DNA of 64,000 bases, from positions 1-64,000 of the forward strand of contig JADZEM010000068.1 in the NCBI GenBank assembly GCA_020850535.1, written 5' to 3'. This document shows positions 8,193 to 15,790 of this stretch, piece after piece. Source of the DNA: Chloroflexota bacterium. Lineage in GTDB: Bacteria > Chloroflexota > UBA6077 > JACCZL01. The notes under the pieces were generated by a model. The model searched no databases. It worked only from the letters and a program-made list of their open reading frames with translations, and was not told where the DNA came from. How positions within the stretch are numbered: position 1 is the first letter of the stretch; every line of letters starts with the position of its first letter. The position numbers and the translations under genes are program-made.

Positions 8193-8770
8193 GCGCGCTC
8201 GACACCCTCCTAGCAATGCTGCCGACACGGCGCCCGCGGCTGCGGGTCCTCGGGGCGACCGGCCGGCCCGCCCACCTGGAGACCCTGCTCGTGCCGCGCA
8301 CCATCGTGGGGGCCAGCCTGACGCACCTGCAGGCCGGCGGCGCCCGCGGCTGCGAGGAGTTCGCCTTCTGGAGCGGCCACGTCGTCGGCGACCGGATCGG
8401 CATCGTCGGGCGCGCCTTCCACCCGCGCACCAGCCAGGGGTACGGCCACGTCATGATCGACGACGACGCCCAGCTACTGTCGATGACGGAGCTCGTGCAC
8501 GAGCACGACGAGCTGGTGCTCTGTCAGTTGCACACCCACCCGGCCGATGCCTGGCACAGTCCGACCGACGACCAGGGCGCCTTCACCGACGAGGTCGGCT
8601 TCCTGTCGCTGGTGCTGCCCTCGTTCGCCTCGGGCGGCCTCGAGACGGCGGAGGCGTTCCGCCGGACGCAGCAGGGGTGGGTCCACGAGGGGCGCGCGGT
8701 GACGACCGGGCTGGTCCAGGTTTTCGGTGATCTTCTGCGCTACGACGGAGCCAACTGGCATGACGACTGA
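8189..8770 (+). CDS. JAB/MPN (JAMM) metallopeptidase
   Basis: The 193-residue protein shows the JAMM zinc signature: HTH at 115-117, Ser124 and Asp127/128 (LHTHPADAWHSPTDD), with a Glu at 56-57 (CEEFAFWSG) as the likely general base. The spacing between HxH and Ser is one residue shorter than in the textbook motif. Such enzymes trim or remove ubiquitin-like tags. The GTG start at 8189 overlaps the stop of the Ubl-E2 gene, and its own stop overlaps the E1 gene start by 11 bases, so the three are translationally coupled. It probably matures or deconjugates the neighbouring Ubl. Confidence 0.8.
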   Translation: MSALDTLLAMLPTRRPRLRVLGATGRPAHLETLLVPRTIVGASLTHLQAGGARGCEEFAFWSGHVVGDRIGIVGRAFHPRTSQGYGHVMIDDDAQLLSMTELVHEHDELVLCQLHTHPADAWHSPTDDQGAFTDEVGFLSLVLPSFASGGLETAEAFRRTQQGWVHEGRAVTTGLVQVFGDLLRYDGANWHDD

Positions 8771-10367
8771 ACAGAGCCGCGCCGAGCTGTTCCTCAGCCA
8801 GGAGCTGGGCGTGTCGGACCTCCCCCTCGCGCGGACGCGGCTGGCGGCGAGCGAGATCGCGCTGGTGATCTCCCGCGAGCTCGCCGAGGACCGCCTGGCC
8901 CAGCTTACCCTCCTGACCGCCGCGAACATACTCTGCCGCCTGGGACCGTACTGCCCGGCGATCACCGTCTCCGCGCCCCAGGCGGCCCGGGTCGCCCCGG
9001 GCGTTCCACTGCTTCCGGCCGGCGCGGCGCTCGCCCCGGCGCTCTGCCAATTCATGACCGAGGTTCAGCGGCCCGCCGACCGCTCGGCGCGTCGATACCG
9101 GGTCGCCGGTCCCGCAGAGCGCTTCGATCTGGCCTTTGCCATCGGCTCCACCAGCGTACTCGCGGGCCGAACGCTCTACGCCTGGTACGAGCGATGGACC
9201 GGCGGGTTCCGGAGCACGCCCCGGCCGCCCCGCTACCACGGGCCGAACCCCTTCGGGGCGCTGCTTGCCGGCATGCTCGGGGCGACGGCGGCCAGTCGGC
9301 TGCTGCTGGCCCGCGTGGCGGCTCCGGCGTCTTCGCCGCGGCCACTGCCCTCCGAGGCGACGCTGTCGGCCTACTCCTATAGCCGTCCGGACGATCCCGC
9401 CGCGGAGCCCGACCTCCCCGCGGTGGTCGATCTGCGACCGGCCGGTCCGACGCTGCTCGTCGGCGGTGGCGCGGTGGCCTCCGGGGTGGCCTTCGCCCTC
9501 GCGAGTCTGGGCCGTGCGGCCGGGACCCTCGACGTGGTCGACGACGACGCGCTGGACGCGACCAATCTCGAACGACACCTGATCTCCGCTTGGACCGACA
9601 TCGGCGCACCGAAGGCGCGCCGACTGGCCGAGGTGTTCGGCAATGGCGTCTGGAATGGCCTGCACCTGCATCCCCGCATCTGCCGCTACGAGGCGCTCCC
9701 TCCGCAGCCTTGGCCTACCGTCATCGCCGCCGTCGACCGGCCGGACCCGCGGCGCCGACTCGAATTCGACTTGCCGAGGGTGCTCTTGAATGCCGGGACG
9801 GTCGGTTCCGAGTTCGTGGTGTCCCGCCACGATTATGGGGCCGGGCCATGCGCGGAGTGCCTGTACCCGGAGCGGCCGGCGGCGGTGAAGTCGCCGACCG
9901 AGATCGTCGCCGCCCAAACGGGACTCAGCGTCGGCGAGATCTTGGATCTTCAGGCGACCGGCGCACCGGTCGGCGCCGATCAGCTTTCCCGCATCGCAGG
10001 TTCGGGCGGCCTGGTCTTCCCGCCGGATGCGCTCTCCCGCGCCGCTCGCGAGGGCATCGGCGCGCTCGCGAGCGCTGCCTGCACCACCGCGGTAGTACGG
10101 CCGAGCCAACCGGTCGCCACGATCGGCTTCGTCGCGGCGTTGCCCGGCCTCCTGCTCGCCGCCGAGTTGATAAAGGAGGCGGCGATGGGCGCCCTGGCTA
10201 CCGGTCGGCCACCCCTCTCAGGGAACCGGAACATCTTCCGGATGGACACCTTCGGTGGCTTGGCCGACGAGTTGGAGCACGCCAAGTCCAGCCGCGGCTG
10301 TCGCTGCCGGAACAAAGTCATGCAGGCCGCCTACCAGCGGCGCTGGACCTGGGCAGCGAACGCATAG
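8760..10367 (+). CDS. E1-like ThiF-family adenylyltransferase
   Basis: The 535-residue protein has an unrecognised N-terminal domain (1-220) and a ThiF/MoeB/E1 Rossmann domain. Its ATP-binding loop is LLVGGGAVASG (232-242), followed by acidic VVDDD (259-263), and N269 and R272 in NLERH. CAEC at 364-367 and CRC at 514-516 could form a split zinc site. Cys441 (ASAACTT) is one candidate active cysteine. E1 enzymes adenylate the C terminus of a ubiquitin-like protein and pass it on as a thioester. It is the last gene of the operon; the large N-terminal domain is uncommon for the family. Confidence 0.8.
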   Translation: MTTEQSRAELFLSQELGVSDLPLARTRLAASEIALVISRELAEDRLAQLTLLTAANILCRLGPYCPAITVSAPQAARVAPGVPLLPAGAALAPALCQFMTEVQRPADRSARRYRVAGPAERFDLAFAIGSTSVLAGRTLYAWYERWTGGFRSTPRPPRYHGPNPFGALLAGMLGATAASRLLLARVAAPASSPRPLPSEATLSAYSYSRPDDPAAEPDLPAVVDLRPAGPTLLVGGGAVASGVAFALASLGRAAGTLDVVDDDALDATNLERHLISAWTDIGAPKARRLAEVFGNGVWNGLHLHPRICRYEALPPQPWPTVIAAVDRPDPRRRLEFDLPRVLLNAGTVGSEFVVSRHDYGAGPCAECLYPERPAAVKSPTEIVAAQTGLSVGEILDLQATGAPVGADQLSRIAGSGGLVFPPDALSRAAREGIGALASAACTTAVVRPSQPVATIGFVAALPGLLLAAELIKEAAMGALATGRPPLSGNRNIFRMDTFGGLADELEHAKSSRGCRCRNKVMQAAYQRRWTWAANA

Positions 10368-11056
10368 CCGGTCACCTGGCGGGGGCGCAGCCATAGCTGC
10401 GGGCAGGGAGACCGGGCGACTGCGTCTGAGCCGGCAAGTCATCTCCGCGTCAAGGCGTCCCACACTGCGCAGAACGACGTGGCATTTTGGACCGCGAAAC
10501 GGTCCCGGGCTCGCCGTACTGTTGGACGGTGCCGGCGGCCCGGGCTGCGGCGATGTTCCGCCGCAGCTCACTCCGTGGGCTGCCAGTGAAGCTCGCGACC
10601 GGGCAGGATCGCGAGAGCCGCTGCGAAGCACGTCCGGAACGTTCAGTAGGGTTAAGAGGTCTCAAGCAGACGTCACTGACTACCTGCGCCGCTTCGTCGT
10701 CGGCGCTGAGGACTACCTCGACGACTGGCTCACACGCGAGAGATCGGGGTGACGGGACCGTGTTGAGCAGGGGCTGATGAGGCTGTTGGTCACCGTCTCC
10801 TGGTCGGCGTAGCCGTTCACCCCGTGCCGGCCGGTGCGCCCTTCGGGGCAGTGTCGCCGGGGTGCCGAGCGCGGGTATGCGTTCGCCTTCACCGCGATGA
10901 GGATGTCGGGTGGCCGTCCCCCGACCTTGGCCGAGATGACGGGGCCGGCGCCCCGGTCGACGCGCCGCGCGTCACCGCGCTCGGCACCCGGCCTGACGCC
11001 GGGCAGCGTCGCGAGAGCCTCTCTGGCTGCGCCCGCGAGGTCGGCAGCATCGCCGT
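10368..11056. other. Non-coding or decayed stretch between the Ubl operon and the copper region
   Basis: No intact gene is evident. A plus-strand frame ending at 10752 has a protein-like tail (DYLRRFVVGAEDYLDDWL), and a minus-strand frame from 11075 starts MADSAKNG. Neither has a recognised domain or convincing ribosome site, so they may be gene remnants. Confidence 0.4.
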
Positions 11057-11112
11057 TCTTCGCTGAATCTGCCATGCTCGCTGCACACCGAATTTGGCAG
11101 ATTCAGCGAAGA
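11057..11112. repeat. 18-bp perfect inverted repeat
   Basis: The arms at 11057-11074 and 11095-11112 are perfectly complementary (TCTTCGCTGAATCTGCCA on the plus strand) and flank a 20-nt loop. It lies between the convergent E1 and PCYCGC genes. It could terminate both transcripts, though no T run follows, or serve as a recombination or binding site. Confidence 0.7.
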
Positions 11113-11200
11113 GGGGAGCAAGTGCGCTTTATGCCCGGTGATGTGAGCGGAGCGCGAATGCCCCTGCGGTTTCTCGGTGAGCCGGCTGCGTGACTGGCAC

Positions 11201-11725
11201 TCACTCGTGCTCGCCCGGCGTTGCCGGGCCCCGATCGGAGTACGCCGCGACGATGCGGCGGTGGACCTCCTCGATCGGCAGTCCCGCGTCGGACCAGTCG
11301 GCAGCGTCGAGCGCTTCGTCCTGACACGTCTCGCAGAAGGCGGCATGCGGCTCGATCTCACCCGCTGGCGTGATGAAGCAGTCCTTCAGGTTCGTGTGGG
11401 CGCCCGCCTGGAAGACGCCACAGCCGCAGTAGCAGGGGAGTGCCGCCATGACGTCGAGGCGGGAGTGGGCGGCGGTGTAGGCCGCCCGGCCCCGCGGCAT
11501 CGTGTCGACCCAGGCCGGGAAGTTGACCCCTGGCCCGGTCGATCCCCCGCCGGTCGCGCCGGCGCTCGTGGGGGCAACCGAGGCGGCAACCGACGCCGCG
11601 GGCGGTCCGGCCGCGATGGCGGTGCCCGGCAAGCGACTGCAGCCGGCGCCTACGAGCCCCAGGACACTGAATCCACCGAGCAGCGCGATCGCTCGTCGTC
11701 GGGAGTAGCGAGTCGCGGTCATCAT
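11201..11725 (-). CDS. PCYCGC-motif lipoprotein
   Basis: The 174-residue protein has a twin-arginine-like signal (SRRRAIALLGG) ending in a slightly unusual lipobox GAGC near residue 29, then a low-complexity linker and the family core. The core has ALPCYCGCG, a Cys in LKDCFI and a CETC motif. These Cys-rich lipoproteins of Gram-positive-type bacteria are thought to bind metal or take part in thiol chemistry at the outer membrane face; the exact role is unknown. It lies 22 nt behind the probable selenoprotein gene and shares its CTCAG-box promoter. Confidence 0.85.
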   Translation of the reverse strand: MMTATRYSRRRAIALLGGFSVLGLVGAGCSRLPGTAIAAGPPAASVAASVAPTSAGATGGGSTGPGVNFPAWVDTMPRGRAAYTAAHSRLDVMAALPCYCGCGVFQAGAHTNLKDCFITPAGEIEPHAAFCETCQDEALDAADWSDAGLPIEEVHRRIVAAYSDRGPATPGEHE

Positions 11726-11747
11726 CGTGTGCTCACCCAGCGTGGGC

Positions 11748-12227
11748 TCAGCCCGAGGCGCCCACCAGTGTCAAGACGACGCTTGGGGTTTCGGGGCTGT
11801 CGGTCGTCAGCGTGATCTCGAAGCGGTGCGGCCCGCCCATACCCGCGTGCATGATGTATGGGTAGCGGACGACGAGGGTCTCGCCGGGCTTGATGGCCGT
11901 CGAACTGACGGCCGGCGTGGCCGGTCAACAGCCCTCCAGCATCTTGACTTGCGGCCGTCCCGTCAGCCGGACCTCGCTCCCGCCGGTGTTGGCAAGCTCA
12001 AAGCGAGCTTCCTTCATCACGTCGAACGGGACGCGACCGAGGTCGATCGTTGGCTGGCTGGCGACCAGCCGGCCCGGGGCGTCAGCATCCACCGCCACGG
12101 CCGGGGTTGCCGGTCGAAGCCAGATGACCAGCCCGGCGGCGACGCCGGCCAGCGCGAGCAAGCCGGCGACAAGCAAGGGGAGCCTGAGTCGGCGGGCGGT
12201 CCGCGTTCGGCTGCGTCGTCGTGACAT
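11748..12227 (-). CDS. Probable selenoprotein: membrane-anchored DUF1573-like protein (Cys-Sec)
   Basis: A conventional frame stops after 100 residues at LEGC-TGA, but reading continues in frame for 58 more residues that complete an Ig-like DUF1573-type fold (IKPGETLVVRYPYI, HRFEITLTTDSPETPSVVLT) and end at a TGA at 11748-11750. The TGA at 11925-11927 sits where DUF1573 proteins have their Cys motif, so codon 101 is probably selenocysteine next to Cys100. A hairpin with bacterial SECIS properties follows. Residues 16-37 form one membrane anchor. ATG at 12227 has AGAGAGG nine nt upstream. A four-repeat CTCAG box lies upstream. It probably does extracytoplasmic thiol/selenol redox or metal binding. 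Confidence 0.75.
11895..11927 (-). promoter_or_regulatory. Candidate bacterial SECIS element with Sec UGA
   Basis: Starting 11 nt after the TGA, GGCCGTC-AGTTC-GACGGCC forms a 7-bp perfect stem with a 5-nt loop. The loop begins 19 nt after the TGA and has G as its second base. Bacterial SECIS rules ask for a small stem-loop with its apex about 16-37 nt downstream and a G in the first two loop bases. Confidence 0.65.
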
Positions 12228-12286
12228 CGAAAATGACCTCTCTCCGCTGGGGGGCCGCGAAGCGCGAGCATCGTTCGCTCACGATG

Positions 12287-12340
12287 ATGAAACGCGACCG
12301 ACCTGAGTGGAGGCTGAGACCCGGCTGAGAGTTTCCTGAG
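12287..12340 (-). promoter_or_regulatory. CTCAG box A: four 11-bp direct repeats plus -10 (selenoprotein operon)
   Basis: On the minus strand four perfect CTCAG pentamers lie at exactly 11-bp pitch (plus-strand CTGAG at 12303, 12314, 12325, 12336). Ten nt later comes TTTCAT as the -10. It points to the selenoprotein and PCYCGC genes. Confidence 0.8.
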
Positions 12341-12457
12341 GACCAGCGCGTCAATTGACGAAGCGATAGAGACCGAGGTAGTAGGGCTGTACCCTCTCGG
12401 GTTCCGGAGCCTCGACCAACGGCGGTGCGGTTCGCTACCGACCGCAGGCCGTCGCCG

Positions 12458-12511
12458 CTCAGCGAACCCTCAGGTCGCCCACAGGACGCTCACAGCCTGG
12501 TATCGGACACT
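12458..12511 (+). promoter_or_regulatory. CTCAG box B (histidine kinase gene)
   Basis: CTCAG, CTCAG, CACAG, CACAG start at 12458, 12469, 12480 and 12491, and GACACT follows after 10 nt. The box diverges from box A and drives the kinase gene at 12551. Confidence 0.75.
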
Positions 12512-12550
12512 ATCCGTCAGCCTTTGGAGCGGTCGGGGCTGGGGACTCAG

Positions 12551-14596
12551 ATGGCCGAGGACAGACGGGCGACATATCCAGACGTTGCGCCATCCCGGTG
12601 GAACGGCGCGCGTCACGAGCCGACCAGTCCGCCGACGAGTCCGGCGATGCGCGCGCGTACGATGCTTCAAGTCACGCGCCGCGCGCTCGCGGCGGCCCGC
12701 TTCGATGCGACGGTTCACCGCTGGGCAGTAGGGCTGTTCCTCTGCATGACCGGAGCATTGCTGCTCATCGCCCCGCACCAGATGCGTGGGCCGGTGTACG
12801 AATCCTCCTCGGCCTGGCTCCTTCCGCTTGGCGTCGCGCTCTTCGGGATCGGCGGCGCGCTGATCGGCGTGTCCGTGCTCATGCCGCCACGCCAGTTGGT
12901 CGTGACAGCTCACCTCCTCGCGGGCAGTGGGATCCTGCTACTGACGTACAACGCTGCCGGCGCACAGGCCTGGAGCGAGGCCGCGGTGTACGTCACGTTC
13001 GCGGTCACCACGCTCCTCGCGCCGCTGATCGAACGGCGGTCGGGACCGGTCCGTCACGCGCCGGACCTCTTCGCGCTGGCGCTCGGCGCGTCGGCGACGT
13101 TCGGCGGGCTGCTGATGCTGCTTGCTGCGAACCAGTTTGGCGCGCCAACGTACGATCTCGTGCGATCCCACCTCGGACTGTTCGGCGTGCTTCTCGTGAT
13201 GAGCGGGGCTGCGCTGGTGGCCGTCCACGCCCGGCCAACCACCCCTCTGCGCCTCGTGCGAGCGGCCCACCTGGCGGTTGTGCCCGCGTTTCTCGGCGTC
13301 GCCGTGTCTGTGCTGGCCGCGCCGGTACACTGGACGGACGTCGGGTACTGGTTGGGCTTCGGGGCGCTGACGGTGGCGCTGCCGTGGGTGGGCCCGCAGC
13401 TTCGTGCGATCGACCCGCAGGCACTTCGCATGCAGCTGTCAGTGCTCGTTGCGTTGCTCGTGTCCTTCCCCTTGATCGTCGCGATGGCGGTCGACGGGGC
13501 GTTACACGCAGAGCGAGACGCCGCGGCCCGTGACGCGACCTACGGCTTTGTGCTGCTCGCGGTCGGGGCCGCGGTCGCGGCGAGTATCTGGATGGGGAAC
13601 CGGTTCGCCCAGCCCCTGCGTGACCTCGCGGAAGCCGTGCGAGTCATCGCGGAGGACGAGCACGCGTCGGTCGCATCGCCTCACGGCCCAGCGACCGAGC
13701 TCGCTCGCCTCGCACGTGACTTCGACGACATGCGCGCGCGGTTCGGTGAGCGCACGGCATTGTTGGCGGGACTGTCGCTCACGAATGCGCGGCTCCACCG
13801 GGAAGCCCACCAGGCGCTGCTGGCTCGGGATCGGTTCCTGAGCATCGCGGCCCACGAGCTGAACACCCCGGTGACCAGCATGCTGGGCTTTACCCAGCTC
13901 GCCCTGCGGCAGGTCCGGCACAACGAGATCGACGCCAGCCGACTGGACGCCGCCCTCACCAGGGTCGAGCGGCAGGCCGTCAAGCTCACGCGTATGATCG
14001 CGCAGCTCCTCGATCTCTCGCGACTGGAGACCGGCGAGCTTCAACTCGAACGTCATCGCATCGATGTCGCGGCACTCGTTCGGCGTGCGGTTGAGGACAT
14101 CCAGCTCGCGGGTGTTCGGTGTCCGATCGTCGTGTCCGCGCCTTCGCGGCTCGAGGCCTGGGTGGACCCCATCAGAGTAGAGCAGGTCGTAACGAACCTC
14201 GTCAGCAATGCCGTCAAGTTCAGTCCGGCCGAATCCGCGGTCCACGTCGAGCTCGCCGCTCACGGCAACACGATGCTTCGATTGGCCGTGCGCGACCATG
14301 GTCCGGGGATCCCGGCCGAGCACGGCGAGAGCATCTTCCGGGCGTTCCACCAGGTGCAGCCAACCGACGTCCGGTCGGGTCTGGGCCTCGGGCTGTTCGT
14401 GAGCAGCGAGATCGTTCGCCATCATGGAGGGACGCTCGCGGTCGAGCATCCGGCGGACGGTGGCGCGCAGTTCACGCTCCTGCTTCCATCGTGCGCCCAC
14501 AGTGATGCCCCCGACCCTTCGGCATGGTCGATCTCGGCCACTGGTGACGCACCGGCTGCCCGTACCTCTGCCGGCGGCGAGGCTCCGACTTCCTGA
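12551..14596 (+). CDS. Membrane sensor histidine kinase
   Basis: The 681-residue protein has a hydrophobic sensor region of several membrane helices (about 55-350) and a HAMP-like linker (RFAQPLRDLAEAVRVIAED). A HisKA domain with AAHELNTPVTSML (phospho-acceptor His435) and a HATPase domain (LVSNAVKFSP, RDHGPGIP, GLGLGLFVS) follow. The short C-terminal tail is low complexity. The start at 12551 is chosen because the promoter -10 is at 12506-12511; an earlier frame start would lie upstream of transcription. No response regulator gene is adjacent, so it may signal to the OmpR-type regulator near 39.6 kb (inference). Confidence 0.85.
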   Translation: MAEDRRATYPDVAPSRWNGARHEPTSPPTSPAMRARTMLQVTRRALAAARFDATVHRWAVGLFLCMTGALLLIAPHQMRGPVYESSSAWLLPLGVALFGIGGALIGVSVLMPPRQLVVTAHLLAGSGILLLTYNAAGAQAWSEAAVYVTFAVTTLLAPLIERRSGPVRHAPDLFALALGASATFGGLLMLLAANQFGAPTYDLVRSHLGLFGVLLVMSGAALVAVHARPTTPLRLVRAAHLAVVPAFLGVAVSVLAAPVHWTDVGYWLGFGALTVALPWVGPQLRAIDPQALRMQLSVLVALLVSFPLIVAMAVDGALHAERDAAARDATYGFVLLAVGAAVAASIWMGNRFAQPLRDLAEAVRVIAEDEHASVASPHGPATELARLARDFDDMRARFGERTALLAGLSLTNARLHREAHQALLARDRFLSIAAHELNTPVTSMLGFTQLALRQVRHNEIDASRLDAALTRVERQAVKLTRMIAQLLDLSRLETGELQLERHRIDVAALVRRAVEDIQLAGVRCPIVVSAPSRLEAWVDPIRVEQVVTNLVSNAVKFSPAESAVHVELAAHGNTMLRLAVRDHGPGIPAEHGESIFRAFHQVQPTDVRSGLGLGLFVSSEIVRHHGGTLAVEHPADGGAQFTLLLPSCAHSDAPDPSAWSISATGDAPAARTSAGGEAPTS

Positions 14597-14682
14597 CCGG
14601 CTCCGCCAGCAGGAGGACTCCGCCGCACACGGTGACTGGCCGCGCCGGCGTCCCCGGCGGCGCTACCCATCAGCCGTAAACG

Positions 14683-14736
14683 CTCAGGAAGCCCTCAGCC
14701 TGTCGTCAGCACCGCCTCAGCCAGGTCGTGTTTCCT
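14683..14736 (+). promoter_or_regulatory. CTCAG box C (L,D-transpeptidase operon)
   Basis: CTCAG, CTCAG, GTCAG, CTCAG start at 14683, 14694, 14705 and 14716, with TTTCCT ten nt later. It precedes the L,D-transpeptidase, TlpA-SurA and rhodanese genes. Confidence 0.75.
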
Positions 14737-14922
14737 TCACGGACACGGACTCCGTGGCGGCGGAACGCGTCCCGTGTACGGACGCCCCCCGCCGGGTGGT
14801 GTCCCAGATGCTCGGCGCCCCTCGCGAAGCAAGAATCCGCGCACGGCGGCTCCGTTGTTTCCCGTACAAGGTGGACGCGGGTGCCCCACGCCGATCGACG
14901 CGGTGGCGCCAACGGAGGTTGC

Positions 14923-15708
14923 GTGATCTCGCGCCGTGCTTTCCTGCAAGCTGGACTTGCCCAGGCTGGCCTTGCCGCCGTCATCAGCCTGCCGCTCGCG
15001 ACGGTTGCCGCGGCTGCCTCGTGTACGACCGACACGGGCGACCGGCCCTTCTCGCCGTGTGGGTCTGACGGCGTGCTCGCCCGACCGGCCGGTGACCCGC
15101 CGTTCGAGCCGCGATGGGTGGCCACCTTCCTGCCGACGAAGCTCTGGCCGACCGCGACCGAGATCGACGATTCGGTCGGACCGGTCGAGCCGGGCGCGCT
15201 GTTCCGGGTCGACGCCCCGCAGCGGGGCTACCGCCTGTTCGTCTGGGATCCGCGCGAGAACCGTCACGTCTTCCTCGGATCGGAGGCGGTCGGACCGGCC
15301 GACGAGCCATTCTGGTCGGCGTTCGCCGACGACGGCCGCTGGATCGACGTGAGCCTCGGGCTGCCGCAGCGCCTGCGTGCCATGCAGGGCGACCAGGAAG
15401 TGTTCCGCGACCTCATCACCGCCGGGATCGACCGCAGGACGAAACCCGGCTTCTACCGCATCCTGCGTCGCGTCGCGAACGAGACGATGGACAGCCGGAC
15501 CGTCCCGGATGCGACGCGCTCATACCTGCTGAAGGACGTCCTCTATACCCAGTACTTCCACAACGACGGGTCGGCGATCCACTACAACTGGTGGGCTGTC
15601 ACCTGGGGTGCCCCCGGCTCGCAAGGCTGCCTCGGGATGCGCCTCAACGGCGCCCGCTACATGTGGGACTGGGCCACCGTCGGCACGCCGCTCGCCATTC
15701 ACGAGTAG
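14923..15708 (+). CDS. Exported L,D-transpeptidase (YkuD family)
   Basis: The 261-residue protein starts with a twin-arginine-like signal (ISRRAFLQAGLAQAGLAAVI). A middle domain of SH3-like appearance (85-150) precedes a YkuD catalytic domain ending in HNDGSAIHYNWWAV and APGSQGCLGMRL, with the His and Cys of the H-x(n)-SxGC active site. Such enzymes cross-link peptidoglycan or attach proteins to it outside the cytoplasmic membrane. GGAGG precedes the GTG start. The leader from promoter box C is about 180 nt. Its place in the copper/redox set suggests envelope remodelling under the same control. Confidence 0.85.
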   Translation: MISRRAFLQAGLAQAGLAAVISLPLATVAAAASCTTDTGDRPFSPCGSDGVLARPAGDPPFEPRWVATFLPTKLWPTATEIDDSVGPVEPGALFRVDAPQRGYRLFVWDPRENRHVFLGSEAVGPADEPFWSAFADDGRWIDVSLGLPQRLRAMQGDQEVFRDLITAGIDRRTKPGFYRILRRVANETMDSRTVPDATRSYLLKDVLYTQYFHNDGSAIHYNWWAVTWGAPGSQGCLGMRLNGARYMWDWATVGTPLAIHE

Positions 15709-15790
15709 CTGACGACCGGGGCTGACGACGGATTGACCGTACACGCTCCGGCCCGGACCTCGTGGTCGGCGCGGGTAGCACGGAGGTGAG

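Noticed and set aside
10713-11075. A minus-strand gene starting MADSAKNG inside the 18-bp inverted repeat
   Set aside because: There is no ribosome site, the second half is low-complexity and no family is recognisable; it may be a remnant.
12425-12550. A longer N terminus for the histidine kinase
   Set aside because: The CTCAG box and -10 lie inside it, so transcription starts after these codons.
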